Shown: positions 7,484 to 16,410 of the stretch, in pieces | How positions within the stretch are numbered: the stretch's first letter is position 1 | Layout of the letters: each line of letters starts with the position of its first letter | Assembly: GCA_019689555.1 (NCBI GenBank) | Contig: JADGHE010000041.1 | Location: 1-32,289 of the forward strand | Direction of reading: 5' to 3' | DNA from: Variibacter sp. | Lineage (GTDB): Bacteria > Pseudomonadota > Alphaproteobacteria > Rhizobiales > Xanthobacteraceae | DNA: 32,289 nt | Program-made: the position numbers and the translations under genes | The notes under the pieces: model-generated | Told to the model about the DNA's origin: nothing | What the model saw: only the letters and a program-made list of their open reading frames with translations | Database searches by the model: none

Positions 7484-8473
7484 ATGGCGCGCGCATTCGC
7501 CAATCTCGATGGACTGCTGCGCCTCTCGCGCACGGAGGGCGTCGACATTCGCCCCGCGCTCCTGCGGGTCATCACCGATCTCTTCGTGCAGGAGCCGATC
7601 CATACGCGGGAGGAGATCCGGCAGTACGCCGAACTCTGCCTGCGCCTTCTGCCGGCGGTCGACGGGCAGACCCGGGCCGCGGTGCTGGCGAAGCTCGCGG
7701 CGTTCCCGGCGACGCCGCCGTGGCTGCTCGAGGAGGCGCAGCGCGTCGCCGCGGACCCCGCCGCAGCGCCGCGCGTGCCCGGGAACGACCGCCTTCGCGG
7801 CCAGAGCGGCGCATCCGCGCCGGCGCCCGCAAGCGCCTCGCGGGCCCCCGCCGACGCGGCCTTCGCGCCGCCGACAACGGAGCCGGAGACGCCGCAGTCT
7901 TTGGGCGAGCGATTCCTGCGCGCCGAGGCGCGCGAGCGGCAGGCGCTGCTCATACGGTTCCAAGACACGGAACCCGAGGCGGAACCGCCGACCTGGATGC
8001 GCGATCGCGCCCAGACCATCGAGCGGCTGGAAAGGTTTGCGGCGGAGCGCAATCCTCGCGGATTTGCCCGCGAACTGCAGGACTCGTTCGGTCTGTCGAG
8101 TCGGATCGCGGCGGAGATCGCGCACGACGACGGCGGCGAGCCGCTGCTCGTCGTCGCTAAGGCCATCGCCATGCCGGCGGACGCCTTGCTGCGCATTCTG
8201 CTGCTGCTTAATCCGGCGGTCGGCCAGTCGGTCGAGCGCGTCTTCAGCCTCTATCGCCTTTACGAGCGGCTGCGATATGCGGCGGTGGCGCCGATCATGA
8301 CGAGCTGGCGCGAGGACTCGCGCGCCAGGCTCGCTGCGCGCTTCCAGTCGATCCATGCCGAGGACGCCTCGCCTGCGCGCGAGAGCCTGCGGGCCGGCTT
8401 CCGCCTGGGGGGCGAGCCTGCCGCCGCGCGGCCGCCGGCCAACGCGCCCACCAAAGTTCAGGGGACGACCTGA
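7484..8473 (+). CDS. DUF2336 domain protein
   Basis: A 329-residue, largely helical soluble protein of the alphaproteobacterial DUF2336 family, whose function is unknown. The N-terminal ~90 residues (ALLRVITDLFVQ, then EEIRQYAELCLRLLPAVD) and the region ~165-310 (RNPRGFARELQDSFGLSS, then VAKAIAMPADALLRILLLLN and VERVFSLYRLYERLRYAA) look like conserved helical repeats. An Ala/Pro-rich linker (~100-145) separates them. There is no signal peptide or membrane segment. ATG 7484 is preceded by CGAGG. It is divergent from the small gene/lipoprotein pair, and its 3' end overlaps the opposing DUF1491 gene by 16 bases. Confidence 0.85.
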   Translation: MARAFANLDGLLRLSRTEGVDIRPALLRVITDLFVQEPIHTREEIRQYAELCLRLLPAVDGQTRAAVLAKLAAFPATPPWLLEEAQRVAADPAAAPRVPGNDRLRGQSGASAPAPASASRAPADAAFAPPTTEPETPQSLGERFLRAEARERQALLIRFQDTEPEAEPPTWMRDRAQTIERLERFAAERNPRGFARELQDSFGLSSRIAAEIAHDDGGEPLLVVAKAIAMPADALLRILLLLNPAVGQSVERVFSLYRLYERLRYAAVAPIMTSWREDSRARLAARFQSIHAEDASPARESLRAGFRLGGEPAAARPPANAPTKVQGTT

Positions 8474-8802
8474 TCGAGGAAGTGGCGGCCGGCCGGGTCT
8501 TCCACCTCGACGATCCACAAATCGGGATCGAACCTAAGCTGCCGCGACAGGGCGGCCTCCACCTCCGCATCGGAGGCCGGCTGCTTCGGCATCCGCACGA
8601 ACGCTCGCTCGAGCGGGTGGGCTTCGTCGAAAACCGCCTGCGGCGCCGGCCCGTACAGGTCCGCGGTCCCGTTCAGGCGATTGACCTTGATGAACACGGC
8701 CCCCGCCTCCTCGGCCCCGCGCCGGCGCAACGCCGCGAACACCCCCTCCGCCTGGCAGCGGCGCAGATAGGCGGCCACCCAGATGGACGACTTCAGTCTC
8801 AT
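8458..8802 (-). CDS. DUF1491 family protein
   Basis: A 114-residue soluble protein matching the DUF1491 family, which I know from alphaproteobacteria and which has no assigned role. Typical features are the MRLKSSIWVAAYLRRCQ start, the GAVFIKVNRL strand, DLYGPAPQ, and the DPDLWIVEVED...FLDQ ending. The start at 8802 is chosen over 8832 because it begins the conserved N-terminus. It lies 97 bases downstream of the peptidoglycan-binding gene on the same strand, probably as the last gene of the kinase operon. Its stop overlaps the 3' end of the DUF2336 gene in convergent orientation. Confidence 0.85.
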   Translation of the reverse strand: MRLKSSIWVAAYLRRCQAEGVFAALRRRGAEEAGAVFIKVNRLNGTADLYGPAPQAVFDEAHPLERAFVRMPKQPASDAEVEAALSRQLRFDPDLWIVEVEDPAGRHFLDQVVP

Positions 8803-8899
8803 GCGCGCGGTGCCCGGCCGACGTTGCTCCAAAACGCGGCTGTCGCGACACGCACCGCCGCTCTCGTTCCGCGCGACCGCCGGCGCGGACTCGCGCGCG

Positions 8900-9719
8900 T
8901 CATTCCAGCGGGCGTCCGGTCATGGCCGCGAGCTCCCGCATCAGCCGGTCGGAAATCCGGCCGGTGACGGGAAGCCTGTGCTCGCGCTCGAATTTTTCGA
9001 CCGCGGCCTTCGTCGCCTCGTCGAAGACCCCCGTCAGCTTGATCTGACCGTAGCCGAATTCCGCGAGCGTGCGCTGGACCGCCAGCACGCGGGCCGGCGG
9101 CACCCCGCCCTGCGGCGGGCCGGCGCGGCCCGGCGCGGGCGCCTGAGGCGGAGTCTTCTTCTTGTCGGCCTTGACCGCGGATTGCGCGATCAACTGCAAC
9201 AGAGACTCGCTGGGCCCCGCCCCCGGCTTCACGCCCGCGGCCTGCTCGAACTCGCGGATCGCCGCCTCCATGCGCGGGCCGTAGACCCCATCGATCGGGC
9301 CGTCATAGAAGCCTCTGCGCGCAAGCTCCTTCTGAATGTCGGAGACGACCTGCCCGCGCGGACGCGACGGCTGCGCCGTCTCCCTGGCGGCCACCTCCTT
9401 GACGGCCGCCTCTTTGACCGGGACGGCAGCCTCGGCCGGGCGCGGCCGCGGCATGGCGATGAAGCTGCCGGTCGCCTCCCCCGCGGCCGCAGACGCCGAT
9501 CCGATCGCGCGCATCGGCGCGGGATGCTTGCCCGACTGGAGAAAAAGCGCATTCACCAGCACAGCGGCGATGAGCGCAGACATGAGCGCAAACCCGAACG
9601 CATCCACCGGATGCCGGCGGACGGCGCCCACGACCCAGGCCCCGAGCGCGTGGCGCCCATCTTCCGCGGCCGCACGCCCATTCCGCACCGCGGAGGCGTC
9701 ACGCGAACGGAAATTTCTG

Positions 9720-9727
<8 letters not shown>
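8900..9727 (-). CDS. Membrane-anchored peptidoglycan-binding protein
   Basis: A 275-residue protein. A ~40-residue cytoplasmic N-terminus is followed by one membrane segment (~42-64) and an Ala/Pro-rich spacer. It carries two peptidoglycan_binding_1-type modules: ~125-165 (IQKELARRGFYDGPIDGVYG) and ~212-268 (VQRTLAEFGYGQIKLTGVFD). No catalytic domain is attached, so it probably binds cell wall rather than cutting it. It starts at GTG 9727, inside the last codons of the upstream histidine kinase gene (8-base overlap), so the two are probably translationally coupled. This suggests a function linked to the kinase, perhaps positioning it or reporting on the wall; that link is inferred. Confidence 0.88.
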
Positions 9728-11573
<1,846 letters not shown>

Positions 11574-11632
11574 GCACGACCGGCTAGGACGCGCTCCCCT
11601 TCATGATGTGGTGCGATCGTGTCAGACGCGAC

Positions 11633-11647
11633 TTAAGCGAAAGCTAA
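11633..11647. promoter_or_regulatory. CtrA-like box (TTAA-N7-CTAA) before the kinase operon
   Basis: TTAA at 11633-11636, seven bases, then CTAA at 11644-11647: the same pattern as at 7324-7338. It lies 60 bases upstream of the histidine kinase start, a plausible promoter position. DivJ/PleC-type kinases act on the CtrA pathway, so feedback control would make sense. Binding is not demonstrated. Confidence 0.5.
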
Positions 11648-12012
11648 GGGAACGGCGCCGGCGCGCCGAAACCGCAGAAAGGGGCGCACACGCGGTGGCC
11701 GACTCGGCGCAAATCGTCCGCGATGGTGAATGCGCGGTTGCCTCGGCGACGCTCCTTCGCGCGCGGGCCCGGGCCCGCGGGGGCGCCGCCCGCGAATCAC
11801 CCTATGCTGCCTATTGCAGCGCATGCAATTTGCAGCGAAGGCGCGTGGAAAACGCGCGCGGGAACCGCCCGCATTTTACGAAAATGCCGCGCGCATTCGC
11901 GGCAAATGCGCGCAAAATCGTGTGGACAAGCCTCACGCCGCTTTCAAACGCGCCTGCTAGGTACTCGGATGATGCGGTTCAAAGAACGACCGCACACGAA
12001 CAGGGTTGGGCC
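11648..12012. other. Non-coding spacer between the kinase operon and the DUF5330 gene
   Basis: The 439-base gap from 11574 to 12012 holds the CtrA-like box (11633-11647), a 16-base perfect GC palindrome at 11763-11778 and the stem-loop array at 11813-11913. TGTGGACAA (11921-11929) is one base from a DnaA-box complement. Open frames here have no recognisable product. Confidence 0.5.
11813..11913. repeat. Array of four consecutive stem-loops, possible structured RNA or operator region
   Basis: Four perfect inverted repeats follow one another. ATTGCA/TGCAAT lies at 11813-11829 (loop 5), GCGCGT/ACGCGC at 11841-11857 (loop GGAAA), GCATTTT/AAAATGC at 11871-11887 (loop 3) and GCGCGCATT/AATGCGCGC at 11889-11913 (loop 7). 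TTGCAGCG is also directly repeated at 11814 and 11830, and TGCAA-T-TTGCA forms an overlapping palindrome at 11824-11834. The strand is undecided. No known RNA family is recognised. It could be a leader of the DUF5330 gene, a small RNA, or a cluster of protein-binding sites. Confidence 0.5.
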
Positions 12013-12435
12013 ATGTTCTTCCTTCTTCGCGTTGCGTTCTGGTTGAGCATCGTCGTCCTGCTGCTGCCGACGGGGCAGACCGGGCAGACTCAGAAGACGA
12101 GCGAGCCGGCGATCGGCGCCGCCGACGCCGTCTCGGCGGCGGCCGCCGCCCTCTCCGACATGCGGCAGTTCTGCACGCGCCAGCCCGAGGCGTGCACGGT
12201 CGGTGCGCAGGCGGCCCACGCCTTCGGACAGAAGGCGCAGGCGGGCGCGAAGATGGTTTACGATTTCCTCACCGAGACGCTCGCCCAGGAGCCCGCCGAC
12301 GCGGCGGCGAAGGCGGCCGCGCCCCGCGCGCCGAGCGCCAAGGCGTCCCAGAACACGCTGACGGCGGATGACCTCGCCGTGCCCTGGCACGGCCCCTTCA
12401 TGAAGAGCGCCGAGTCCGCCCGGCGGCCCGGGTGA
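12013..12435 (+). CDS. DUF5330 family protein
   Basis: A 140-residue protein with an N-terminal hydrophobic segment (MFFLLRVAFWLSIVVLLLP), likely a signal anchor. The conserved-looking domain follows: AADAVSAAAAALSDMRQFCT, then RQPEACTVGAQAAHAFGQKA and GAKMVYDFLTETL. Two Cys residues ~8 apart (FCTRQPEAC) may form a disulphide outside the cytoplasm. The C-terminus contains NTLTADDLAVPWHGP. This matches DUF5330 proteins of Hyphomicrobiales, function unknown. ATG 12013 begins the hydrophobic segment; longer upstream frames add only low-complexity residues. The sufE gene follows 100 bases downstream on the same strand. Confidence 0.82.
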   Translation: MFFLLRVAFWLSIVVLLLPTGQTGQTQKTSEPAIGAADAVSAAAAALSDMRQFCTRQPEACTVGAQAAHAFGQKAQAGAKMVYDFLTETLAQEPADAAAKAAAPRAPSAKASQNTLTADDLAVPWHGPFMKSAESARRPG

Positions 12436-12535
12436 GGCGCAGCGTCGCGGGAGCAATTGGGCCGCAGCCACGCAGACTCGGGTGTACGGCGCGCCTCGAG
12501 GGGCCTATATCAAGGCTGGAGGAACCGGAGGCGCA

Positions 12536-13069
12536 ATGCCGACGATCGACGAAATCATCGAGAATTTCTCGCTGCTCGAGGAGTGGGACGACCGCTATCG
12601 CTACCTCATCGAGCTGGGCCGCACGCTTGCGCCCCTGCCCGACGCTCTGCGCACGGAATCGACCAAGGTGCAGGGCTGCGCCAGCCAAGTGTGGCTGTGG
12701 ACGACCGTCCACCCCGACGGCGAGGCGAGCCCGATTCTGACCTTCTTGGGCGACAGCGACGCGCACATCGTGCGCGGGCTCATCGCCATCCTCATCGCCC
12801 TCTATTCGGGCAAGCGGGCGCACGAGATTCTCGAAACGGACGCGCTCGCCCTGTTCGACCGCTTGGCCCTGCGGGAGCACCTCACGCCCCAGCGCTCCAA
12901 CGGCCTGCGGTCAATGGTCGCGCGCATCCGCTCCGACGCGGCGAGCGCGCTCGCGCGCCCGGCCGAACGCGTTCAGAGCCCGTCGGCGGCCGCGGCCTCC
13001 TCGCCCGCAGCCGACCATGCCCGCAGCGGTGCCGAGGCGCGCCCGCGCGCCTCGCTCGTGAGGCCGTAG
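12536..13069 (+). CDS. sufE: SufE-family cysteine desulfuration protein
   Basis: SufE accepts sulfur from the cysteine desulfurase SufS as a persulfide and stimulates it during Fe-S cluster assembly in the cytoplasm. Residues 1-140 match the family: MPTIDEIIENFSLLEEWDDR, KVQGCASQVW with the sulfur-accepting Cys48, and the ending REHLTPQRSNGLRSMVARIR. ATG 12536 is chosen over 12482 because it begins the family N-terminus and has a GGAGG site 5 bases upstream. The protein runs ~35 residues past the usual end as an Ala/Ser/Pro-rich tail. That tail overlaps the 3' end of the opposing DUF6456 gene by 97 bases, so it may reflect a lost stop codon. No other suf genes are in the window, so this is a stand-alone sufE. 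Confidence 0.93.
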   Translation: MPTIDEIIENFSLLEEWDDRYRYLIELGRTLAPLPDALRTESTKVQGCASQVWLWTTVHPDGEASPILTFLGDSDAHIVRGLIAILIALYSGKRAHEILETDALALFDRLALREHLTPQRSNGLRSMVARIRSDAASALARPAERVQSPSAAAASSPAADHARSGAEARPRASLVRP

Positions 13070-13812
13070 TGGCGCGCGAGGCGGTCGAGCCCGAGCTGCA
13101 ACACCACCTTGGCCGAGCGCGCCGGCCAGCAGCGCTCGCGCTCCACGTCGTCGAGCCCCTTTAGGAAACAGCATACGTCCAGAAGCAGGCCCGAGAATTC
13201 GGGACCGACCGCTTCGAGCGCCCGCCGCAGGCGTTGCCGCGCGGCGACGACCGATTCGGTGAGGTTGGCGGCGGCGTTTCCGCCCCCGCGGCGGCTCTGC
13301 GCGACGGCGGCCGCCCAGTTCGCGGTGACGCGCGGCATGAGCTGGGCGCGGGTGAACTCCGCCCGCAGCCGCTCGCCCGCCTGGAGCTGCGCGGGAGAGA
13401 TCAAGGGCGCGCCGTCGCGGCCCTTTCGGCGCGCGAGCCAGGCGAGCGGGCTTTCGGCCGCGTTCGCGCGGACCGCGCCGCCGGCCTCCACCGCGAGCTC
13501 GGCCCCAATCGCGGTCGCGACCTCAGTCGCCGGGACCTCCTCCAGGTGCTGGGCGCGAAAGGGATCGAGGGCGCCGTCCCGCCCGGCCTGCCGCGCAGCG
13601 GCGAGCCGCGCGAGATGGGCGCGGCCGGTGGCCGTGACTTCCAGCCTGCGCCCCTGCCGCGCCACGAGATCGGCGGCGATCAGGCTTTCGATGTCGGCGG
13701 CCCAGCCTGCGCCGATGCGCCGCCTGCCGCGCACGGCAGCGGGCGGCGCCGCAAGCTCCTGGAGCAGGCGTTCGGCGGAGGGAGGGAGCGGGGTCTGCGC
13801 ACTTGGCTTCAC
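12973..13812 (-). CDS. DUF6456 protein with a winged-helix-like N-terminus
   Basis: A 279-residue soluble protein. The N-terminal ~75 residues (SAERLLQELA, then AADIESLIAADLVARQGRRL and EVTATGRAHLARL) read like a winged-helix DNA-binding domain. Residues ~120-255 are the conserved DUF6456 region (SPLAWLARRKGRDGAPLISP, then LQAGERLRAEFTRAQLMPRV and GPEFSGLLLDVCCFLKGLDD). A role as a transcription regulator is plausible but unproven. It starts at GTG 13812 behind an AGGAAGGA site. A pair of 12-base direct repeats 20 bp apart lies immediately upstream (13824-13855), compatible with autoregulation. The 3' end overlaps sufE in convergent orientation. Confidence 0.82.
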   Translation of the reverse strand: MKPSAQTPLPPSAERLLQELAAPPAAVRGRRRIGAGWAADIESLIAADLVARQGRRLEVTATGRAHLARLAAARQAGRDGALDPFRAQHLEEVPATEVATAIGAELAVEAGGAVRANAAESPLAWLARRKGRDGAPLISPAQLQAGERLRAEFTRAQLMPRVTANWAAAVAQSRRGGGNAAANLTESVVAARQRLRRALEAVGPEFSGLLLDVCCFLKGLDDVERERCWPARSAKVVLQLGLDRLARHYGLTSEARGRASAPLRAWSAAGEEAAAADGL

Positions 13813-13823
13813 GGGTCCTTCCT

Positions 13824-13855
13824 GTATTTGATCCTAGAACAAGGTATTTAGTCCT
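13824..13855. repeat. Phased 12-bp direct repeats before the DUF6456 gene
   Basis: GTATTTGATCCT (13824-13835) and GTATTTAGTCCT (13844-13855) agree at 10 of 12 positions and start exactly 20 bp apart, about two helical turns. They lie just upstream of the GTG start at 13812 and are AT-rich in a GC-rich setting. A tandem operator is the likely reading, perhaps bound by the DUF6456 protein itself. They may also overlap its promoter. Confidence 0.5.
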
Positions 13856-14070
13856 ATCATCGGTCGGGCCGGCCGAAAAGGGGGGTGAGGGCGGGCCCCT
13901 GGCGGTTCAGGCGACGGAATCAAATGGGCGGCGAAGGGCGGCCGCGAGTAGCCCTTGCGCCGGCGGCCCGGGGCTTGTTCCTTCTGAAGGCGGCAAGGCG
14001 CGGCGCCGGCGTAACCCGCGCCTGAGCGGAACGCGCGCCGCACCGAAAGATAGCCTCGCCGAGGCCCCCC

Positions 14071-14781
14071 ATGACGCTGACGGTGCTCATCACCGGATTT
14101 GGGCCCTTTCCGCGCGCGCCGTTCAACCCGAGCGCCGCCCTCGCCCACGGGCTCGCGCGGCTAAGACGGCCGGCCTTCGCCGAAGTGCGCCGCGTCGGGC
14201 ACGTCTTCGCGACATGCTACGAGGCGGTGGACGAGGAGCTGCCCGCGCTCCTTTCCCGGCACCGGCCGCAGATCGTCCTGATGTTCGGGCTTGCGACGCG
14301 CACGCCCTTCCTCCGCGTCGAGACGCGTGCCCGCAATGTGCGCTCGCCGATCCTGCCCGATGCGGCGGGGCGCACGCCCGCAGACCGCCGGAACGCCGCG
14401 GGCGCCGCATCCGTCGCGGCAGGGCGGGCGCCCTTCGTGCGGCTCGTGACGGCGGCGCGCGCGGCGCGCGTTCCGGCTCGGCTCTCCCGCCATGCCGGGG
14501 CCTATCTGTGCAACGCCCTCTACTGGCGGGCGCTCGAACAGGCGGCCGCGCGTGGGCCGGCGTTCGTCGTCTTCGTGCACGTGCCGCAGATCCGTCGCGC
14601 CCCGCGCCGGCGGGGCGAGGCTCGCGGCTTAACCGCGGCCGATCTCCTCCGCGCGGGGGAGGCCGTGCTGCGCGCGCTGCTTGCGGCGGCGCGGCGCGAA
14701 CCGCGCGCTTTCGCATCCGCGCCGGCAACAGCCGCCGCCGCGCCGTCCCATTCCGGCACAGCGGAGCGGCACGGAAGTTGA
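14071..14781 (+). CDS. pcp: Pyroglutamyl-peptidase I family protein (peptidase C15)
   Basis: Family members remove N-terminal pyroglutamate from peptides in the cytoplasm. The protein starts with the family pattern LITGFGPFPRAPFNPS. All three catalytic residues can be aligned: Glu84 (FLRVETRARN), Cys147 (HAGAYLCNALYW) and His170 (VVFVHVP). The middle part is divergent and Arg/Ala-rich. The last ~35 residues (Ala/Ser-rich, after ~200) extend beyond the usual ~215-residue length. It is the first of five plus-strand genes leading into the arsenosugar cassette, 44 bases before the Tat-exported protein gene. Activity is likely but the divergence leaves doubt about substrate. Confidence 0.85.
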   Translation: MTLTVLITGFGPFPRAPFNPSAALAHGLARLRRPAFAEVRRVGHVFATCYEAVDEELPALLSRHRPQIVLMFGLATRTPFLRVETRARNVRSPILPDAAGRTPADRRNAAGAASVAAGRAPFVRLVTAARAARVPARLSRHAGAYLCNALYWRALEQAAARGPAFVVFVHVPQIRRAPRRRGEARGLTAADLLRAGEAVLRALLAAARREPRAFASAPATAAAAPSHSGTAERHGS

Positions 14782-14825
14782 TCAGCGCTTGGCACATCCC
14801 TGCCGCGAGCAGCTCCACGCAAGCC

Positions 14826-16196
14826 ATGGCCATCGACCGTCGCGCCTTCCTTTCCCTCTCCGCCGCCGCCCCCGCGGGCATGGCCGCAGGCTCCGCCGCC
14901 GCCGGCACCGCCCCGATGCCGCCGCCCGCGGCGCTCGGCCTCGAGGCAGTGCATTTCGGCGTACGGCCGAACAGCCCCGACGATCAGAGCCGCGCCCTGC
15001 AATACGCGATCGACCAGGCGGCCGGCGTCCGCGTTCCCCTGGTGCTGCGGCCCGGCGTCTACCGCGCCGCGCGGCTCAAGCTTCATGCGGGATCACAGCT
15101 CATGGGCATCCGCGGGGCGACCCGCCTCGTCCTGAGCCAGGACGCACCGCTCATCGAATCGCAGGGGACCGATCAGATCGGCCTCAGCGGCCTTACCCTG
15201 GAGGGTGCAGGCATCCGCGGCGGCGGGGCGCGCGGCCTCGTGCATCTCATCATGGGGCGCGGCGTCCGCATCGTCGACTGCGAGGTGCGGGGCGCGCCCC
15301 GCCATGGCATCGTGCTTGAAGGCATCGAGGGCGAGGTGCGCGGCAACACCGTCTCGGGCGCCGGCGACGCCGGCCTGTTTTCGCTCGACGCCCGAGGACT
15401 CACGGTGGCGGACAACACGATCCGCGGCTGCGGCAACAACGGCATCCAGATCTGGCGCTCGGAGGCGGGCGACGACGGCACGCGCGTCATCGGCAACCGG
15501 GTCGAGGACATTGCCGCCCGCGACGGCGGCTCCGGGCAGAACGGAAACGCGATCAACGTGTTTCGCGCCGCCAACGTGATCGTGAGCGACAACCGCATTC
15601 GCGGCGCGGCCTTCTCGGCCGTACGCGGCAACGCCGCATCGAACCTGCAGGTGCTCGGCAACAGCTGCGTCGGCTGCGGCGAGGTCGCGATCTACGCCGA
15701 GTTCGGCTTCGAAGGCGCGGTGATCGCGCACAACACGGTGGACGGCGCCGCGGTCGGCGTCGCAGTCACCAACTTCAACCACGGCGGAAGGCTCGCCGTC
15801 GTGCAGGGCAACATCATCCGCCGCCTGCTGCCGCAGCGGCCGCCCGGAACCGACCCGGAGGACGGCGCGGGCGTCGGCATCGGCGTCGAGGCCGACACGG
15901 CGGTGACCGGCAACGTCATCGAGGACGCGCCGACCGCCGGCATCGCGCTGGGATGGGGGCGCTACCTCCGCGACGTCACCGTGACCGGCAACGTGGTGCG
16001 CCGCGCCGGTGTGGGCATCGCGGTCTCGGTCAGCCAGGGCGCGGGCGCCGCCGTCATCGCCGACAATCTGATCGCCGATGCACGGCGCGGGGCCATCGTC
16101 GGCATGGAGCTCAAGCGCCCCGTCACCGGCGATCTCGCCAAGGAAGGGGCGAGCCGTTACGCTCATCTCGCCATCACCGGCAACCGGGTGCGGTAG
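14826..16196 (+). CDS. Tat-exported repeat protein, TIGR03808 type (parallel beta-helix-like)
   Basis: A 456-residue exported protein. The N-terminus has a twin-arginine signal (DRRAFLSLSAAA, Arg5-Arg6) followed by an Ala-rich hydrophobic stretch. The mature protein is a run of ~22-residue repeats of the type V-x-G-N-x-V/I, such as VRGNTVSGAG, VADNTIRGCG and VTGNVVRRAG. This is the pattern of right-handed parallel beta-helix proteins such as pectate lyase-like folds. It matches TIGR03808, a Tat-secreted family of unknown function. No catalytic residues are assigned. Tat export suggests folding or cofactor loading before export. ATG 14826 gives the correct signal peptide. The arsS gene follows on the same strand after 214 bases. 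Confidence 0.88.
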   Translation: MAIDRRAFLSLSAAAPAGMAAGSAAAGTAPMPPPAALGLEAVHFGVRPNSPDDQSRALQYAIDQAAGVRVPLVLRPGVYRAARLKLHAGSQLMGIRGATRLVLSQDAPLIESQGTDQIGLSGLTLEGAGIRGGGARGLVHLIMGRGVRIVDCEVRGAPRHGIVLEGIEGEVRGNTVSGAGDAGLFSLDARGLTVADNTIRGCGNNGIQIWRSEAGDDGTRVIGNRVEDIAARDGGSGQNGNAINVFRAANVIVSDNRIRGAAFSAVRGNAASNLQVLGNSCVGCGEVAIYAEFGFEGAVIAHNTVDGAAVGVAVTNFNHGGRLAVVQGNIIRRLLPQRPPGTDPEDGAGVGIGVEADTAVTGNVIEDAPTAGIALGWGRYLRDVTVTGNVVRRAGVGIAVSVSQGAGAAVIADNLIADARRGAIVGMELKRPVTGDLAKEGASRYAHLAITGNRVR

Positions 16197-16214
16197 CGGG
16201 CCGCACGGCGGCGC

Positions 16215-16237
16215 GGCCGGGGTGAAGCGGCCCGGCC
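16215..16237. terminator. GC hairpin after the TIGR03808 gene
   Basis: GGCCGGG (16215-16221) and CCCGGCC (16231-16237) form perfect 7-bp arms around a 9-base loop, 18 bases after the stop codon at 16196. No T-run follows, only TTGG, so it may end, slow or simply structure the transcript before arsS. The rest of the gap to 16410 shows no gene I can support. Confidence 0.35.
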
Positions 16238-16410
16238 TTGGCCGCCGCGGCCTGGGCTCCGAAATGGGGCCGCCGCCGCTTCGCGCGCGGCGTAACGAAA
16301 CCCTGGCCCGCCCCGTATGTTCTTGGCAAGGCTGCGCGCTGCCTCCGCCGGTGGCGGCTCGCCGCGACGGACGTCGTGGCACCTTGCAGACGGACGAGGA
16401 TTGAATCCGC

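Noticed and set aside
7364-8518. A 384-codon minus-strand frame opposite DUF2336
   Set aside because: Plus strand matches the DUF2336 family with its own ribosome-binding site; the antisense frame has no conserved features.
11921-11929. TGTGGACAA as a DnaA box and possible replication origin
   Set aside because: Only one near-match is seen, without a cluster of boxes, an AT-rich unwinding region or origin-linked genes.
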